NCBI RefSeq assembly: GCF_002933465.1
Contig: NZ_PSZE01000003.1
Span: 248,001 to 312,000, forward strand
Length of the DNA: 64,000 nucleotides
Origin: Nocardia nova
GTDB taxonomy: Bacteria > Actinomycetota > Actinomycetes > Mycobacteriales > Mycobacteriaceae
Direction: 5' to 3'
Positions within the stretch are counted from its first letter, which is position 1. Each line of letters begins with the position of its first letter. Below, piece by piece: positions 8,728-17,531 of the stretch. The notes below the pieces were generated by a model. That model made no database searches. It was not told the DNA's origin and worked only from the letters and a program-made list of their open reading frames with translations. The position numbers and the translations under genes were made by a program.

Positions 8728-9056
8728 GACGGCGATCCTTCCTGCCGTTGCCGCGCCCGCTCCCAGCAGAGCAATACCGCTGTGACCAGGGCGTATCCGA
8801 AGAAGAAGTCCTCCACCGGGATATCCCAGGGAAACCGGATTCCGAGTATGTGCTCCGGGTTGTACAGCACGATCGGCGCGTTGAGCTTCGTCAACCACCC
8901 GTCGACCGGTATCTGGAAACAGAGCACGATGACCATCGATATCCAGTAGGCGGGACGCCTCAGCAACCCGGTGCGCAGCACGGTCCATTCGGCGACCCAC
9001 ACCGCGGGCACCGCTGCGACAGCGGGCACGGTGTAGGCGAACAGTCCGACGCTCAT
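8724..9056 (-). CDS. crtYd: Lycopene cyclase subunit CrtYd
   Basis: A 110-residue membrane protein with three hydrophobic segments and the family signature FPWDIPVEDFFFGYALV near the C-terminus, corresponding to the second half of the CarR/CrtY heterodimeric lycopene cyclase. With CrtYc it cyclises lycopene ends to beta-ionone rings in the membrane. The ATG at 9056 overlaps the crtYc stop (ATGA), and its own stop overlaps the crtU-like start the same way. Stoichiometric translation is therefore likely. Length is normal for the split actinobacterial form. Confidence 0.9.
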   Translation of the reverse strand: MSVGLFAYTVPAVAAVPAVWVAEWTVLRTGLLRRPAYWISMVIVLCFQIPVDGWLTKLNAPIVLYNPEHILGIRFPWDIPVEDFFFGYALVTAVLLCWERARQRQEGSPS

Positions 9057-9397
9057 CGTCTGCCTCGCAGTGCCGGGCGCCGGCCTCGTTCGCTGCCGAG
9101 CAGCGCTTCGACGGCGACGAAGGTGAACAGCCCGCAAATCGGAACAACCAGGAAAAACAGCACTTCCTCGAGCGGAATCGCGCCCGGCAGGGTGATTCCG
9201 ATCAGATAACGGCTGTCGAAACTCCAGACGCCACCGGCGATCGCGAGCAGATCCCAGGTCAGGAAGAGCAGAGCGGGGGGTATCAGCGCGGCCGCCAGTA
9301 AGCGCGGCCGGCGATACACGCCGCGGCCGAAGCATTCCAGTGGCGCGGTGAGCGCCAGACAAGCCATGAGGAGGAACAGGTAATGCCAGTGCGCCAT
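9053..9397 (-). CDS. crtYc: Lycopene cyclase subunit CrtYc
   Basis: A 114-residue membrane protein (MAHWHYLFLLMACLALTAPL at the start) with the conserved GITLPGAIPLEEVLFFLVVP block. This is the first half of the heterodimeric beta-cyclase. It has three predicted membrane segments and an arginine-rich C-terminus. A good ribosome-binding site (GGAG five bases before ATG) precedes 9397. It lies 8 bp after crtB and overlaps crtYd by 4 bp. CrtYc needs CrtYd for lycopene cyclisation, so the two should be read as one enzyme. Confidence 0.9.
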   Translation of the reverse strand: MAHWHYLFLLMACLALTAPLECFGRGVYRRPRLLAAALIPPALLFLTWDLLAIAGGVWSFDSRYLIGITLPGAIPLEEVLFFLVVPICGLFTFVAVEALLGSERGRRPALRGRR

Positions 9398-9405
9398 GTC
9401 GACTC

Positions 9406-10359
9406 CTACCGTCGTTCATCGATCCTGTGTCCGCGTTCCGTCCGGCGGCGGGCCCACGTCGCGTGCGCCAGACCGGTGGCACCGATATACGCCCGGCGAA
9501 GCTTGCCGACGGTGGCGCGCTGCCCGAACACTTCGAACCCGCCGTGTTCGATGCGATCCAGAATCTCCGAATAGAGCTGTAGAGCCGTCGCCACGCACGG
9601 GCGGGAACGGGGTGCCAAGAGTTCGATCCCGCCCCGAGCGTAGGCATACATTTCCCGGGTGCGGGCATGTTGCTCGGCCAGCGCGTCACGCACCCGGGAA
9701 TCGCTGTGCCGTTGGTTCCGGCACCACATCAGCAGATCGCGGTCGACGCCGTGCGCCGCCAGTTCATTCGCGGGCAGGTAGATCCGGCCGCGCGCCAGAT
9801 CCTCGTCGATATCGCGCAGAAAGTTGGTGAGCTGGAATGCCTTTCCCAAGGCGGCGGCGTAAGGCTCGGCTGCCGCCGCGGGGCCGACAGTCCCCAGTAT
9901 CGGCAGCAGTTGCAACCCGATAGCCTCTGCCGACCCGTAGATATAGCGGTCGAGCGCGTTCCGGTCCGGATAGTCGGTGACCGTCAGATCGAGGCGCATG
10001 GATGCCAGGAATGCGTGGAACAGTTCGGCGCGGATGTGATGCCGGTGGGCGGTATGCAATACCGCGGCCAGCACCGGATCGGCATCGCCGTCACCGGCCT
10101 CGAGTTGCGTTGCCAACTGTGTCAAACGCGCCTCGCGGCGGTGAACGGTCCAGGCCGGATCGAATTCGTCGAGTACGTCGTCGACGCGGCGGGCGAATCC
10201 GTACAGCGCGTGCACCGCGGGGCGCTGATCGGGCGCGAGCAATCTGGTTGCCAGGAAGAACGTCTTGCCGTGGCGAGCGTTGAGCGATCGGCAATACCGA
10301 TACGACTCACGCAGTCGCGGATCGGTGATGCCGGCCGCCTCGAGTTCGGTGCGGGTCAC
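9406..10359 (-). CDS. crtB: Phytoene synthase
   Basis: The 317-residue product is a trans-isoprenyl diphosphate synthase-type phytoene synthase. It condenses two geranylgeranyl diphosphates to phytoene. The two Asp-rich Mg-binding motifs are visible: YGFARRVDDVLDE (about residues 53-65) and QLTNFLRDIDEDLARGRIYLP (about 177-197), with the squalene/phytoene synthase signature around the latter. The GTG start at 10359 overlaps the upstream glycosyltransferase stop (GTGA). No GGPP synthase (crtE) or phytoene desaturase (crtI) is present in the window, so substrate and the next step must be encoded elsewhere. Confidence 0.93.
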   Translation of the reverse strand: MTRTELEAAGITDPRLRESYRYCRSLNARHGKTFFLATRLLAPDQRPAVHALYGFARRVDDVLDEFDPAWTVHRREARLTQLATQLEAGDGDADPVLAAVLHTAHRHHIRAELFHAFLASMRLDLTVTDYPDRNALDRYIYGSAEAIGLQLLPILGTVGPAAAAEPYAAALGKAFQLTNFLRDIDEDLARGRIYLPANELAAHGVDRDLLMWCRNQRHSDSRVRDALAEQHARTREMYAYARGGIELLAPRSRPCVATALQLYSEILDRIEHGGFEVFGQRATVGKLRRAYIGATGLAHATWARRRTERGHRIDERR

Positions 10360-11636
10360 AACGCCTCCCCTCGGGGCCGGACACCGGTGGTCGTTTCCGC
10401 GAGTACGGACTCGATGGTGTCGAAGGGGGTGTGCTGTGCGATTTCCCTCGCCAATCGACGCGCCGCCACGCGATAGCCGGTGTTGCCGAAAACGCGGTCC
10501 ACCGCCGCCGCGACCGCGGCCGGTGCGGGCGCGGCGCCACCGAGATCGATGCCGGCGCCGGTATAGGCCACGCGCGCGGCGACTTCCGGCTTGTCCGCGG
10601 TGTCACCCGCCACGATCACCGGGATGCCGTGGCGCAACGCATGGTGCACCCCGCCGTAACCACCGTTGGTGATCACGAGGTCCACATGAGGAAGCAACTC
10701 CGCGTAGGGAACGAAATCACGCACGTGAATATGCGCAGGCAGCGTGCCCAGGCCCGGGTCCTTCCCGCCGGTGCTGACCACCACGACCAGATCCGGGCGC
10801 CGCGCCAGCGCTGCCAGCGCGGGCCGGAGCAACTGATCAGGATCGCCGTTGTCCCAGGTGCCCTGAGTCACGTGTACGACCCGGCGGTGGTCACCGACGG
10901 ACTTCCAGTCGGGGGTCGCCTCGAACCGGTTCGCCGACGCCGGAATCGGTCCGGTGAACACCACTGTGGACGGAAGATCACGCCGAGGATATTCGAAGCC
11001 GGGCACGGTGAACTGCAGTATCCGGTCGGCCAAGATCGGCCAATCGAGCAGGAAAACCGGGACCGACCGCATGCCGAGTTCGGCAAGAATGGCATTCACC
11101 CTCGCCTGCGATGTACGGAAGAGCACGCGGTGCACGAAATGATTCATCCGCGTGTAGTCGCGCCCGGCCCGTGGCTGCCATCCCACACCGAACGGCGGGC
11201 AATCGGCGCTGGAGAGCGTGAGCGGTCCGACTCCGCACACCAGCACCGGCGGTCGGGGAGCATCGGACACAAGCAGGGGTATCGCTCCGCTGAACATCGA
11301 ATCCACCAGCACGGCGTCGAAATGTCCGCGGGCCAGCTCGGCGGACAGCGCCGTGTACTGAGCCGTGAGGGGCGCGAGGAAGATCGAACTCAATTCCGCC
11401 CTGCCGATCCGCAAACGCCGGCCGAGCCCGCGCCCCGATCGCGAAGCCACGGGATGAACATCGGCCACGCCCGGCAGTTCGGCCGGCGGCACGCCATGTT
11501 CGATCGCGAGTTCGCGAAATCGAGCTCCGGTGAGCAATCGGACCCGGTGCCCGCGCCGGCGAAGTTCGCCTGCGACGGTGGCCAGCGGCAGGACATGACC
11601 GGGTATGGGACTCGCGGCCAGCAAATATCGTGCCAT
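10356..11636 (-). CDS. GT1-family (UGT-like) glycosyltransferase, probable carotenoid glycosyltransferase
   Basis: A 426-residue GT-B enzyme. The N-terminal half opens MARYLLAASPIPGHVLPLAT, the acceptor-binding start typical of macrolide/carotenoid/glycopeptide UGTs. The C-terminal half carries the donor-binding signature FVPYAELLPHVDLVITNGGYGGVHHAL and IPVIVAGDTADKPEVAARV. As the first gene of the carotenoid operon, overlapping crtB by 4 bp, it probably glycosylates a hydroxylated carotenoid end product (CrtX-like role); this is an inference from position. Start ATG at 11636 follows a GAGGAA site. The donor sugar cannot be read from sequence. Confidence 0.82.
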   Translation of the reverse strand: MARYLLAASPIPGHVLPLATVAGELRRRGHRVRLLTGARFRELAIEHGVPPAELPGVADVHPVASRSGRGLGRRLRIGRAELSSIFLAPLTAQYTALSAELARGHFDAVLVDSMFSGAIPLLVSDAPRPPVLVCGVGPLTLSSADCPPFGVGWQPRAGRDYTRMNHFVHRVLFRTSQARVNAILAELGMRSVPVFLLDWPILADRILQFTVPGFEYPRRDLPSTVVFTGPIPASANRFEATPDWKSVGDHRRVVHVTQGTWDNGDPDQLLRPALAALARRPDLVVVVSTGGKDPGLGTLPAHIHVRDFVPYAELLPHVDLVITNGGYGGVHHALRHGIPVIVAGDTADKPEVAARVAYTGAGIDLGGAAPAPAAVAAAVDRVFGNTGYRVAARRLAREIAQHTPFDTIESVLAETTTGVRPRGEAL

Positions 11637-11840
11637 TCCACGGTTCCTCGCTGATCGTGGCCGGATCGCCTCGGCGGCGTCCGCCCAGGATGTCGATTCG
11701 GCCTACTCCGCGCCGCGATGACAACCGCACGCGGCAGCAACGGTCACGTCGAGCTCAGTGAAGAAGCGTTCGGGTACCACATCGATCCGTGACGTGCTGC
11801 CCGTACGACACGCGATTTTACGGTAGAACGCCGGGCCGGT

Positions 11841-12188
11841 TCAGGCGATCGGGAACAGGCATGCGACGGCCAGTGCCAGCGCCAGGCATGGCATCGGATA
11901 CGGCAGATGCGCGTACCAGCGCGCCCGCACGATGGTGATCACCGCGCCGACGAAATACAGCACGAGGCCGACGGCTGCGGCGAGGCCGATCGCCGGGATC
12001 GCCAGGCCGGCCAGCAGCCCGAGTGCACCCGCGGCCTTGATCGCCGCCAACGGCATCAGCGCCCAGTCCGGGACCCCGTAGCTGCGCATATTGCCGCGGA
12101 CCCAGTCCGGGTTGACGATGTCGACGACGGTCGCCCCGAAGACGACAACGGCGGCGATGATCGTGACGGTCACGTATGCGGTGTGCAT
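11841..12188 (-). CDS. DoxX family membrane protein
   Basis: A 115-residue protein with four hydrophobic helices (MHTAYVTVTIIAAVVVFGA; ALMPLAAIKAAGALGLLAG; IPAIGLAAAVGLVLYFVGAV; the final LALALAVACLFPIA), matching the DoxX/DoxX-like family. Specific function is unknown; relatives act in membrane redox or thiol stress complexes. ATG at 12188 has a strong GGAGGG site. It is divergent from the SigJ-like sigma factor at 12319 with a 130-bp shared promoter region, an arrangement often seen for ECF41-type sigma factors and their target membrane proteins. Regulation by that sigma factor is plausible. The 204 bp downstream of the glycosyltransferase start (11637-11840) hold no gene I can see. Confidence 0.75.
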   Translation of the reverse strand: MHTAYVTVTIIAAVVVFGATVVDIVNPDWVRGNMRSYGVPDWALMPLAAIKAAGALGLLAGLAIPAIGLAAAVGLVLYFVGAVITIVRARWYAHLPYPMPCLALALAVACLFPIA

Positions 12189-12318
12189 GACACCCTCCTG
12201 CTCGTTCGGCGCCCTGATCTGCGATGGTGAAGGTGTGGGCCCGAGCCCACTGCGCGGGCGAACAGGGCGGATCCGTCCCACATCGGGTTCGACGTGCGGC
12301 GACCGAGAAAGGTGACCG

Positions 12319-13374
12319 GTGGGCGATCGGGACGAGCTGGCACGGCGCTTCGAACGACACCGCGACCTGCTGCGCGATATCGCCTACCGCATGCTGGGCT
12401 CGCTGCACGAGGCCGAGGACGCGGTGCAGGAAGCCTGGCTGCGCCTCGACCGGGCCGCGAGCGCGACCGAGGCGAAACGCGGTGAGCGAGGTGTGGCGAG
12501 CACGGGTGTGGCGGACGGGTCCGCGGTGGACAGGGCGGCGCCGCACGGGTCTGCGGCGAACGGGTCTGCGGCGGACGGGCTCGGGATCGACAATCTCGCC
12601 GCGTGGCTCACCACCGTGGTCTCGCGAATCTGTCTGGACCAGTTGCGTTCCCGGACCGCCCGGCGGGAAGAGTTCGTCGATCCCATGGACCGATCCGCCG
12701 CGCTCGACTCCGCCGGCACCCAGGTCGGCTCTCGGTCCGGCGCCTTCACCGAACCCGAACCCGAAGCGCTACTTGCCGATTCGGTCGGCCGCGCGATGCT
12801 GGTCGTGTTGCGCACGCTGAGCCCGGACGAGCGCGTCGCCTTCGTCCTGCACGATATGTTCGCCGTCCCGTTCGACGATATCGCCCCGATCGTGGGCCGG
12901 ACCACGGCGACGACGAAGAAGCTGGCCAGTCGCGCCCGGCAGCGGGTGCGCGGCGACACCTCGACACCCCCGGTCGAACTCGCCCGCCATCGCGAGGTGG
13001 TCACCGCATTCCTGTCGGCGGCCCGGGCCGGCGACCTCGGTGCCCTGCTCGCGGTCCTCGCGCCCGATGTCGTGCGCACCGCGGACCCGGCGGTTCTGCC
13101 GCCCGGCATCGCGTCGGTCGTGCGCGGCGCCGCCGCCGTGGCCGAGGAAACCGTATTGCTGCGCAACCGTTCCCAGGTCGCGGATGTGGCGCTGATCGAC
13201 GGCGCGGTCGGTGTCGTCGTCGCCCCGGGCGGGCGTCTCGCCGCGGTCCTGCTCGTCACCGTGCGCGGCGACCGGGTCAGTGCCTACGACGTCGTCGCCG
13301 ATGCCGAGCGACTCGCGGCGCTGGCGGTCACCGTGTTGCCCGAACCGTCGGTCGCGGTGAAACCGATTGTGTAG
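12319..13374 (+). CDS. sigJ: ECF RNA polymerase sigma factor, SigJ/ECF41 type with C-terminal SnoaL-like domain
   Basis: The 351-residue protein contains sigma region 2 (RHRDLLRDIAYRMLGSLHEAEDAVQEAWLRL, about 13-43, and LAAWLTTVVSRICLDQLRS), region 4 (SPDERVAFVLHDMFAVPFDDIA then RTTATTKKLASRARQRVRG) and a C-terminal SnoaL/NTF2-like domain from about residue 220 (VVTAFLSAARAGDLGALLAVLAPDVV). This architecture is that of SigJ and ECF41 factors, in which the C-terminal domain modulates activity in place of a separate anti-sigma factor. A Gly/Ala/Ser-rich insertion of about 35 residues (roughly 54-90) separates regions 2.2 and 2.3, encoded by imperfect repeats. GTG at 12319 follows a GAAAGG site. 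It is divergent from a DoxX gene, its probable target. Confidence 0.88.
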   Translation: MGDRDELARRFERHRDLLRDIAYRMLGSLHEAEDAVQEAWLRLDRAASATEAKRGERGVASTGVADGSAVDRAAPHGSAANGSAADGLGIDNLAAWLTTVVSRICLDQLRSRTARREEFVDPMDRSAALDSAGTQVGSRSGAFTEPEPEALLADSVGRAMLVVLRTLSPDERVAFVLHDMFAVPFDDIAPIVGRTTATTKKLASRARQRVRGDTSTPPVELARHREVVTAFLSAARAGDLGALLAVLAPDVVRTADPAVLPPGIASVVRGAAAVAEETVLLRNRSQVADVALIDGAVGVVVAPGGRLAAVLLVTVRGDRVSAYDVVADAERLAALAVTVLPEPSVAVKPIV

Positions 13375-13430
13375 CAATCGTTTCGCCCCGATTGCCGCCG
13401 GGCGCAGGGGCAACCTGCCGCCGATACAGA

Positions 13431-13466
13431 ACAGCGCCGGTTCGCCCGCAGCCGAACCGGCGCTGT
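13431..13466. terminator. Bidirectional hairpin terminator
   Basis: A perfect 14-bp stem (ACAGCGCCGGTTCG pairing with CGAACCGGCGCTGT) with an 8-base loop lies between the convergent sigma-factor gene (ends 13374) and fadA2 (ends 13511), placed to terminate both. Confidence 0.85.
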
Positions 13467-13510
13467 CCCCTGATCGCCGAATTCCTATGTCACCGAAGTG
13501 ATGTCGCGGA

Positions 13511-14848
13511 TCAACGCTCCAGGATCGCCACCACACCCTGGCCGCCGGCGGCGCAGATGGAGATCAGCGCGCGTCCGGACCCCTTCTCCGCCAACTGCTT
13601 CGCGGTCTGGGCGACGATGCGTCCACCGGTCGCGGCGAACGGGTGCCCGGCGGCCAGCGAGGAGCCGTTGACATTGAGCTTGGTGCGGTCGATCGCGCCG
13701 AGGGCTCCGTCCAGACCCAGGCGCTCCTTGCAGTACTGGTCGGATTCCCACGCCTGCAGGGTGGCCAGCACGACCGAGGCGAACGCCTCGTGGATCTCGT
13801 AGTAGTCGAAATCCTGCAGGGTGAGACCATTGCGGGCGAGCAGTCGCGGCACCGCGTAGGTCGGCGCCATCAGCAGTCCGTCCGGACCCCAGACGTAGTC
13901 GACCGCGGCGACTTCGCTGTCGACGAGGTAGGCCAGCGGCTTCAGGTTGCGCTCGGCGGCCCACTCCTCACTGCCCAGCAGCACCGCGGAGGCGCCGTCG
14001 GTGAGCGGGGTGGAGTTGCCGGCGGTCATGGTGGCGTCGCCGAGCTTGTTGCCGAAGACCGGCTTCAGGGTGGCCAGCTTCTCCAGCGAGGAGTTCGGGC
14101 GCAGGTTGTCGTCGCGGGTCAGGCCCAGGAAGGGGGTGACCAGGTCGTCGAAGAAGCCGCGGTCGTAGGCGGCGGCCATGTTCTTGTGCGAGAGGTAGGC
14201 CAGTTCGTCCTGCGCCGCGCGGGCGATGCCGAATTCCTTGGCGGTGATCGCCGCGTGCTCACCCATCGACAGGCCGGTGCGGGGCTCGGCGTTGCGCGGG
14301 ATCTCGATGCCGACCATGCTCGGGCGCAGCCGGCCGACGAGCTTGACGTAATCCTTGTTGTTGCGCGCCCGGTTGGCGTCGAGCATCCATTCGCGCATGG
14401 ATTCGCTCACACCGATCGGCGCGTCGGAGGTGGTGTCGGTGCCGCCGCCGATACCGGCCTCGATCCGGCCCAGCGCGATGGCGTCGCCGACGGTGACGAT
14501 CGACTGCAGGCCGGTGCCGCAGGCCAGTTGCAGATCGTGGGCGGGGGTGTAGGGCGACAGTTCGCTGCCGAGCACGCTCTCGCGGACCATGCCGTGTTCA
14601 CCGACGCGCTTGAGCACCGCGCCGCCCACGACCATGCCCAGCCGCTCGCCCTGCAGCCCGAATCGGCTGACCAGGCCGTTCAGCGCGGAGGTGAACATGT
14701 CCTGGTTCGAGGCGTGCGCATAGCGGCCGTCCGAGCGAGCGAACGGGATCCGATTACCGCCGAGGACGGCGACAGGTTTGGCCTGCTTGGCCTTGTCGGC
14801 CCGGCTGCTCGATGGTGTGGTCTTCGCCGAACGGGCTTTGGTAGTCAC
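13511..14848 (-). CDS. fadA2: Acetyl-CoA acetyltransferase / thiolase FadA2
   Basis: A 445-residue thiolase. The acylated Cys is in HDLQLACGTGLQS (about C110), the catalytic His is in the GHPFAATGGR block and a second active Cys in the C-terminal ICAAGGQG; HEAFA is also present. It performs thiolytic cleavage or condensation of acyl-CoAs in fatty-acid metabolism. It corresponds to Rv0243, which likewise is divergent from the fabG4-htdX pair (Rv0242c-Rv0241c). The GTG at 14848 is chosen because AAGGAG precedes it at good distance; the frame stays open further upstream but reads as non-coding. A 20-bp palindrome (15018-15037) in the shared promoter probably controls it. Confidence 0.9.
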   Translation of the reverse strand: MTTKARSAKTTPSSSRADKAKQAKPVAVLGGNRIPFARSDGRYAHASNQDMFTSALNGLVSRFGLQGERLGMVVGGAVLKRVGEHGMVRESVLGSELSPYTPAHDLQLACGTGLQSIVTVGDAIALGRIEAGIGGGTDTTSDAPIGVSESMREWMLDANRARNNKDYVKLVGRLRPSMVGIEIPRNAEPRTGLSMGEHAAITAKEFGIARAAQDELAYLSHKNMAAAYDRGFFDDLVTPFLGLTRDDNLRPNSSLEKLATLKPVFGNKLGDATMTAGNSTPLTDGASAVLLGSEEWAAERNLKPLAYLVDSEVAAVDYVWGPDGLLMAPTYAVPRLLARNGLTLQDFDYYEIHEAFASVVLATLQAWESDQYCKERLGLDGALGAIDRTKLNVNGSSLAAGHPFAATGGRIVAQTAKQLAEKGSGRALISICAAGGQGVVAILER

Positions 14849-15017
14849 TCGGGTCTCCTTCGGGAAACGATCGGCCGGCGGAGCTTGCGGGGCCGGCGGG
14901 CGGGTAGGCACTGTCTCGTCAGGTTTTCTGGGTCTCCGGCCGGGAATGCCGGATGCGGGGAACGGAGTAGGTACCCCCGACCGACTGCACTGCCGGCAGT
15001 TCCGTCGGTTTACATTA

Positions 15018-15037
15018 AACTTACTCTGGAGTAAGTT
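15018..15037. promoter_or_regulatory. Palindromic operator in the fadA2/fabG4 divergent promoter
   Basis: AACTTACTCTGGAGTAAGTT has perfect 8-bp arms around a 4-bp centre. Its 14-bp core TTACTCTGGAGTAA (15021-15034) recurs in related form before the tetR gene at 19663 and twice before fadE5, so it is likely the binding site of that TetR regulator. Confidence 0.75.
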
Positions 15038-15152
15038 AATTGTCGATACCGTACCCCGGAGATGTGGGCTACAACGCGCGGGGTAGTGGGGAAATACGGA
15101 TACGGCAGACGTCCAGATCGTCCACATTCGACACGAGGAGAAGGTAGGAACA

Positions 15153-16514
15153 GTGGCAGCCAGCAAGAGCAAGGGCGCTCCCAACCTTTACGGTTCGTTC
15201 GTCAACTCCGCCCCCGGCGCCTTCCTGGCCGGCAAATTGGGCCTGCCGAAGCCGGAGAAGCTGCGCCGGTACACCCCCGGCGAGCCGGCATTGCCGGGCC
15301 CGGTCCTGCTCGGCGGTAAGGGTCGCGTCGCCGACGCCGCGCGCACCCTGCTGTCGGACTACACCTTCGTCGACGCCCCCACCCAGGGCGTGAAGGTCGG
15401 CGCGCTGGTCTTCGACGCCACCGGCATCGGCACCGTGGCGGAACTGTCGCAGCTGTTCGAGTTCTTCCAGCCGGCCATGCGCTCGATCGCTCCCTCCGGC
15501 CGCGTGCTGGTCGTCGGCACCACGCCGGAACTCGCGGGCAGCGTCGACGCGCAGATCGCCCAGCGCGCGCTGGAGGGTTTCTCGCGCAGCGTGGGTAAGG
15601 AACTCCTGCGCGGCGCCACCGCCAACCTGGTCTACCTGCACCCGGAGGCCGCCGCGGCCGCCACGGGTCTGGAGTCGACCCTGCGCTTCATCCTCTCGGC
15701 CAAGTCGGCCTTCGTCGACGGCCAGGTCTTCCGGGTCGGCAAGGACGACAATGCCGCGGCCGGCATCGACTGGACCAAACCGCTCGACGGCAAGGTCGCC
15801 GTGGTCACCGGTGCCGCTCGTGGTATCGGCGCCACCATCGCCGAGGTGTTCGCCCGCGACGGCGCCACCGTGATCGCCGCCGACATCCCGGCCGCCGGGG
15901 AGGCGCTGTCGCAGACCGCCAACAAGGTCGGCGGCACGGCGCTCGCGGTCGACGTCACCGCTGCCGACGCCGCCGACAAGATCGCCGAATTCGCCACCGA
16001 GCGCTTCGGCGGCGTCGACATCATCGTCCACAACGCCGGCATCACCCGCGACAAGCTGCTCGCGAACATGGACGCCGCGCGCTGGGACGCCGTCCTCAAC
16101 GTCAATCTCGCCGCGCCGCACCGCATTACCGAGGGCCTGGTGGCCAAGGGTGCGCTGAGGGAGGGCGGCCGGGTGATCGACGTGTCCTCGATCGCCGGTA
16201 TCGCCGGTAACCGCGGCCAGACCAACTACGGCGCCTCCAAGGCCGGTGTCATCGGCATGGTGAACGCCGAGGCGCCCAAGCTGGCCGAGAAGGGCATCAC
16301 CATCAACGCCGTCGCCCCCGGTTTCATCGAGACCGCGATGACCGCCGCCATTCCGGTCGGCACCCGCGAGGCGGGACGGCTGCTCAGCTCGCTGCTGCAG
16401 GGCGGGCAGACCGTGGACGTCGCCGAGACCATTGCCTACTTCGCCAGCCCGGCCTCGAACGCGGTGAACGGCAACATCGTTCGCGTCTGCGGCCAGGCCA
16501 TGATCGGAGCCTGA
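15153..16514 (+). CDS. fabG4: 3-oxoacyl-reductase FabG4 (high-molecular-weight FabG)
   Basis: The 453-residue protein has an N-terminal flavodoxin-like non-catalytic domain (residues 1 to about 205) and a C-terminal SDR domain. The latter shows TGAARGIG (about 217-224) for NAD(H) binding, the NAGITRDK segment, the catalytic Ser in DVSSIAG (about 346) and Tyr/Lys in YGASK (about 359-363). This two-domain form is HMwFabG/FabG4 (Rv0242c), which reduces 3-oxoacyl-CoA/ACP with NADH. GTG at 15153 has an excellent GAGGAGAAGG site. It is followed after one base by htdX, forming a reductase-dehydratase pair, and shares a palindromic promoter with fadA2. Confidence 0.93.
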   Translation: MAASKSKGAPNLYGSFVNSAPGAFLAGKLGLPKPEKLRRYTPGEPALPGPVLLGGKGRVADAARTLLSDYTFVDAPTQGVKVGALVFDATGIGTVAELSQLFEFFQPAMRSIAPSGRVLVVGTTPELAGSVDAQIAQRALEGFSRSVGKELLRGATANLVYLHPEAAAAATGLESTLRFILSAKSAFVDGQVFRVGKDDNAAAGIDWTKPLDGKVAVVTGAARGIGATIAEVFARDGATVIAADIPAAGEALSQTANKVGGTALAVDVTAADAADKIAEFATERFGGVDIIVHNAGITRDKLLANMDAARWDAVLNVNLAAPHRITEGLVAKGALREGGRVIDVSSIAGIAGNRGQTNYGASKAGVIGMVNAEAPKLAEKGITINAVAPGFIETAMTAAIPVGTREAGRLLSSLLQGGQTVDVAETIAYFASPASNAVNGNIVRVCGQAMIGA

Positions 16515-16515
16515 C

Positions 16516-17385
16516 ATGGCAACCCGGACCATTTCGCTGAACGAGCCGCCCAAGACGGGCAGCCTGTATCTCAAGGCCGCCCTGGGTGCCGTTCCGCTGC
16601 CGCTGGTGTCGGCGCGCAAGTCCGAGATTCCGGACCGAGCGGTCGAGTGGAACGGCGTCCGCGTCGATCCCGACCACCTCGCGGCCTACTGCCACGCGAC
16701 CGGGCTGCGCTTCGGCGACTCCCTGCCGCTGACCTATCCGTTCGTGCTCACCTTTCCCATGGTGATGCAGCTCGTGGTGGCGCGGGACTTCCCGTTCGTC
16801 GCGGTCGGCGCGGTGCACGCGGAGAATCTGATCGAGCGCACCCGCGAGATCTCGGTCAGCGAACCGCTCGACATTCGTGCCCACGTGGAGAATCTGCGGG
16901 AGCACCCGAAAGGTCTGCTGGTCGATGCGATCAGCGAGATCAGCGTGGGGCGTGAACCGGTGTGGCGGCAGGTCACCACCTTCCTGCACCAGCAGCGCAC
17001 GTCGCTGTCCGGTGGTCCGAAGGCGGCGCCGAAGCCGGACGAGGTGCCCCCGCCGCCGCTGCGTACGCTGAGGGTCGACCAGGCGATGATCCATCGCTAC
17101 GCGGCCGCCTCCGGTGACCGCAATCCGATCCATATGTCGGCGCTCGGGGCGAAGGCCTTCGGCTTCCCGCGTTCCATCGCCCACGGCATGTGGTCGGCCG
17201 CCGCGATCCTCGGCGTCATCGAGGGCCGGGTGCCCGCGAAGACGTCGTACGCGGTGAAATTCGGTAAGCCGATCCTGTTGCCGTCCACGGTCAACGTCTA
17301 TGCCGACCAGACCGCTGCGGGCTGGGATCTGTCGTTGAAACATCCGAAGAAGGGCTACCCTCATCTGACCGCGACGCTGCGCTGA
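16516..17385 (+). CDS. htdX: (R)-specific enoyl-CoA/ACP hydratase HtdX, MaoC family
   Basis: A 289-residue double-hotdog MaoC-type protein. The C-terminal hotdog carries the hydratase-2 motif: YAAASGDRNPIHMSALGAKA with the catalytic Asp and His, followed by FPRSIAHGMW. It reversibly dehydrates (R)-3-hydroxyacyl thioesters, the step after FabG4. The start is one base after the fabG4 stop, so the two are co-transcribed and probably co-translated, as Rv0242c-Rv0241c are in M. tuberculosis. The end, HPKKGYPHLTATLR, is typical of the family. A nested inverted repeat lies just downstream. Confidence 0.9.
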   Translation: MATRTISLNEPPKTGSLYLKAALGAVPLPLVSARKSEIPDRAVEWNGVRVDPDHLAAYCHATGLRFGDSLPLTYPFVLTFPMVMQLVVARDFPFVAVGAVHAENLIERTREISVSEPLDIRAHVENLREHPKGLLVDAISEISVGREPVWRQVTTFLHQQRTSLSGGPKAAPKPDEVPPPPLRTLRVDQAMIHRYAAASGDRNPIHMSALGAKAFGFPRSIAHGMWSAAAILGVIEGRVPAKTSYAVKFGKPILLPSTVNVYADQTAAGWDLSLKHPKKGYPHLTATLR

Positions 17386-17403
17386 GCAGCGAACGGCACA
17401 CGG

Positions 17404-17486
17404 ACAGCCGCCCACCTTCTCGGCGGCCACATATCGGATCGCATGGGGGATTCGATATGTGGGAAGGCGAAAAGGCGGGCGGCTGT
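17404..17486. terminator. Nested inverted repeats between convergent htdX and DUF5685 gene
   Basis: Outer arms ACAGCCGCCC (17404-17413) and GGGCGGCTGT (17477-17486) enclose inner arms CCACATATCG (17427-17436) and CGATATGTGG (17453-17462), both perfect 10-bp pairs. The placement fits a bidirectional terminator; the double architecture could also be a structured 3' RNA element. Confidence 0.65.
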
Positions 17487-17531
17487 TGTCGATCCGGTGT
17501 TGTCGATCCGGGCCGGCGATCGGCGACTCGA

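Noticed and set aside
7531..8949. A 472-residue plus-strand frame across crtU-like and crtYd
   Set aside because: No domain is recognisable; it is the antisense shadow of clearly identified carotenoid genes.
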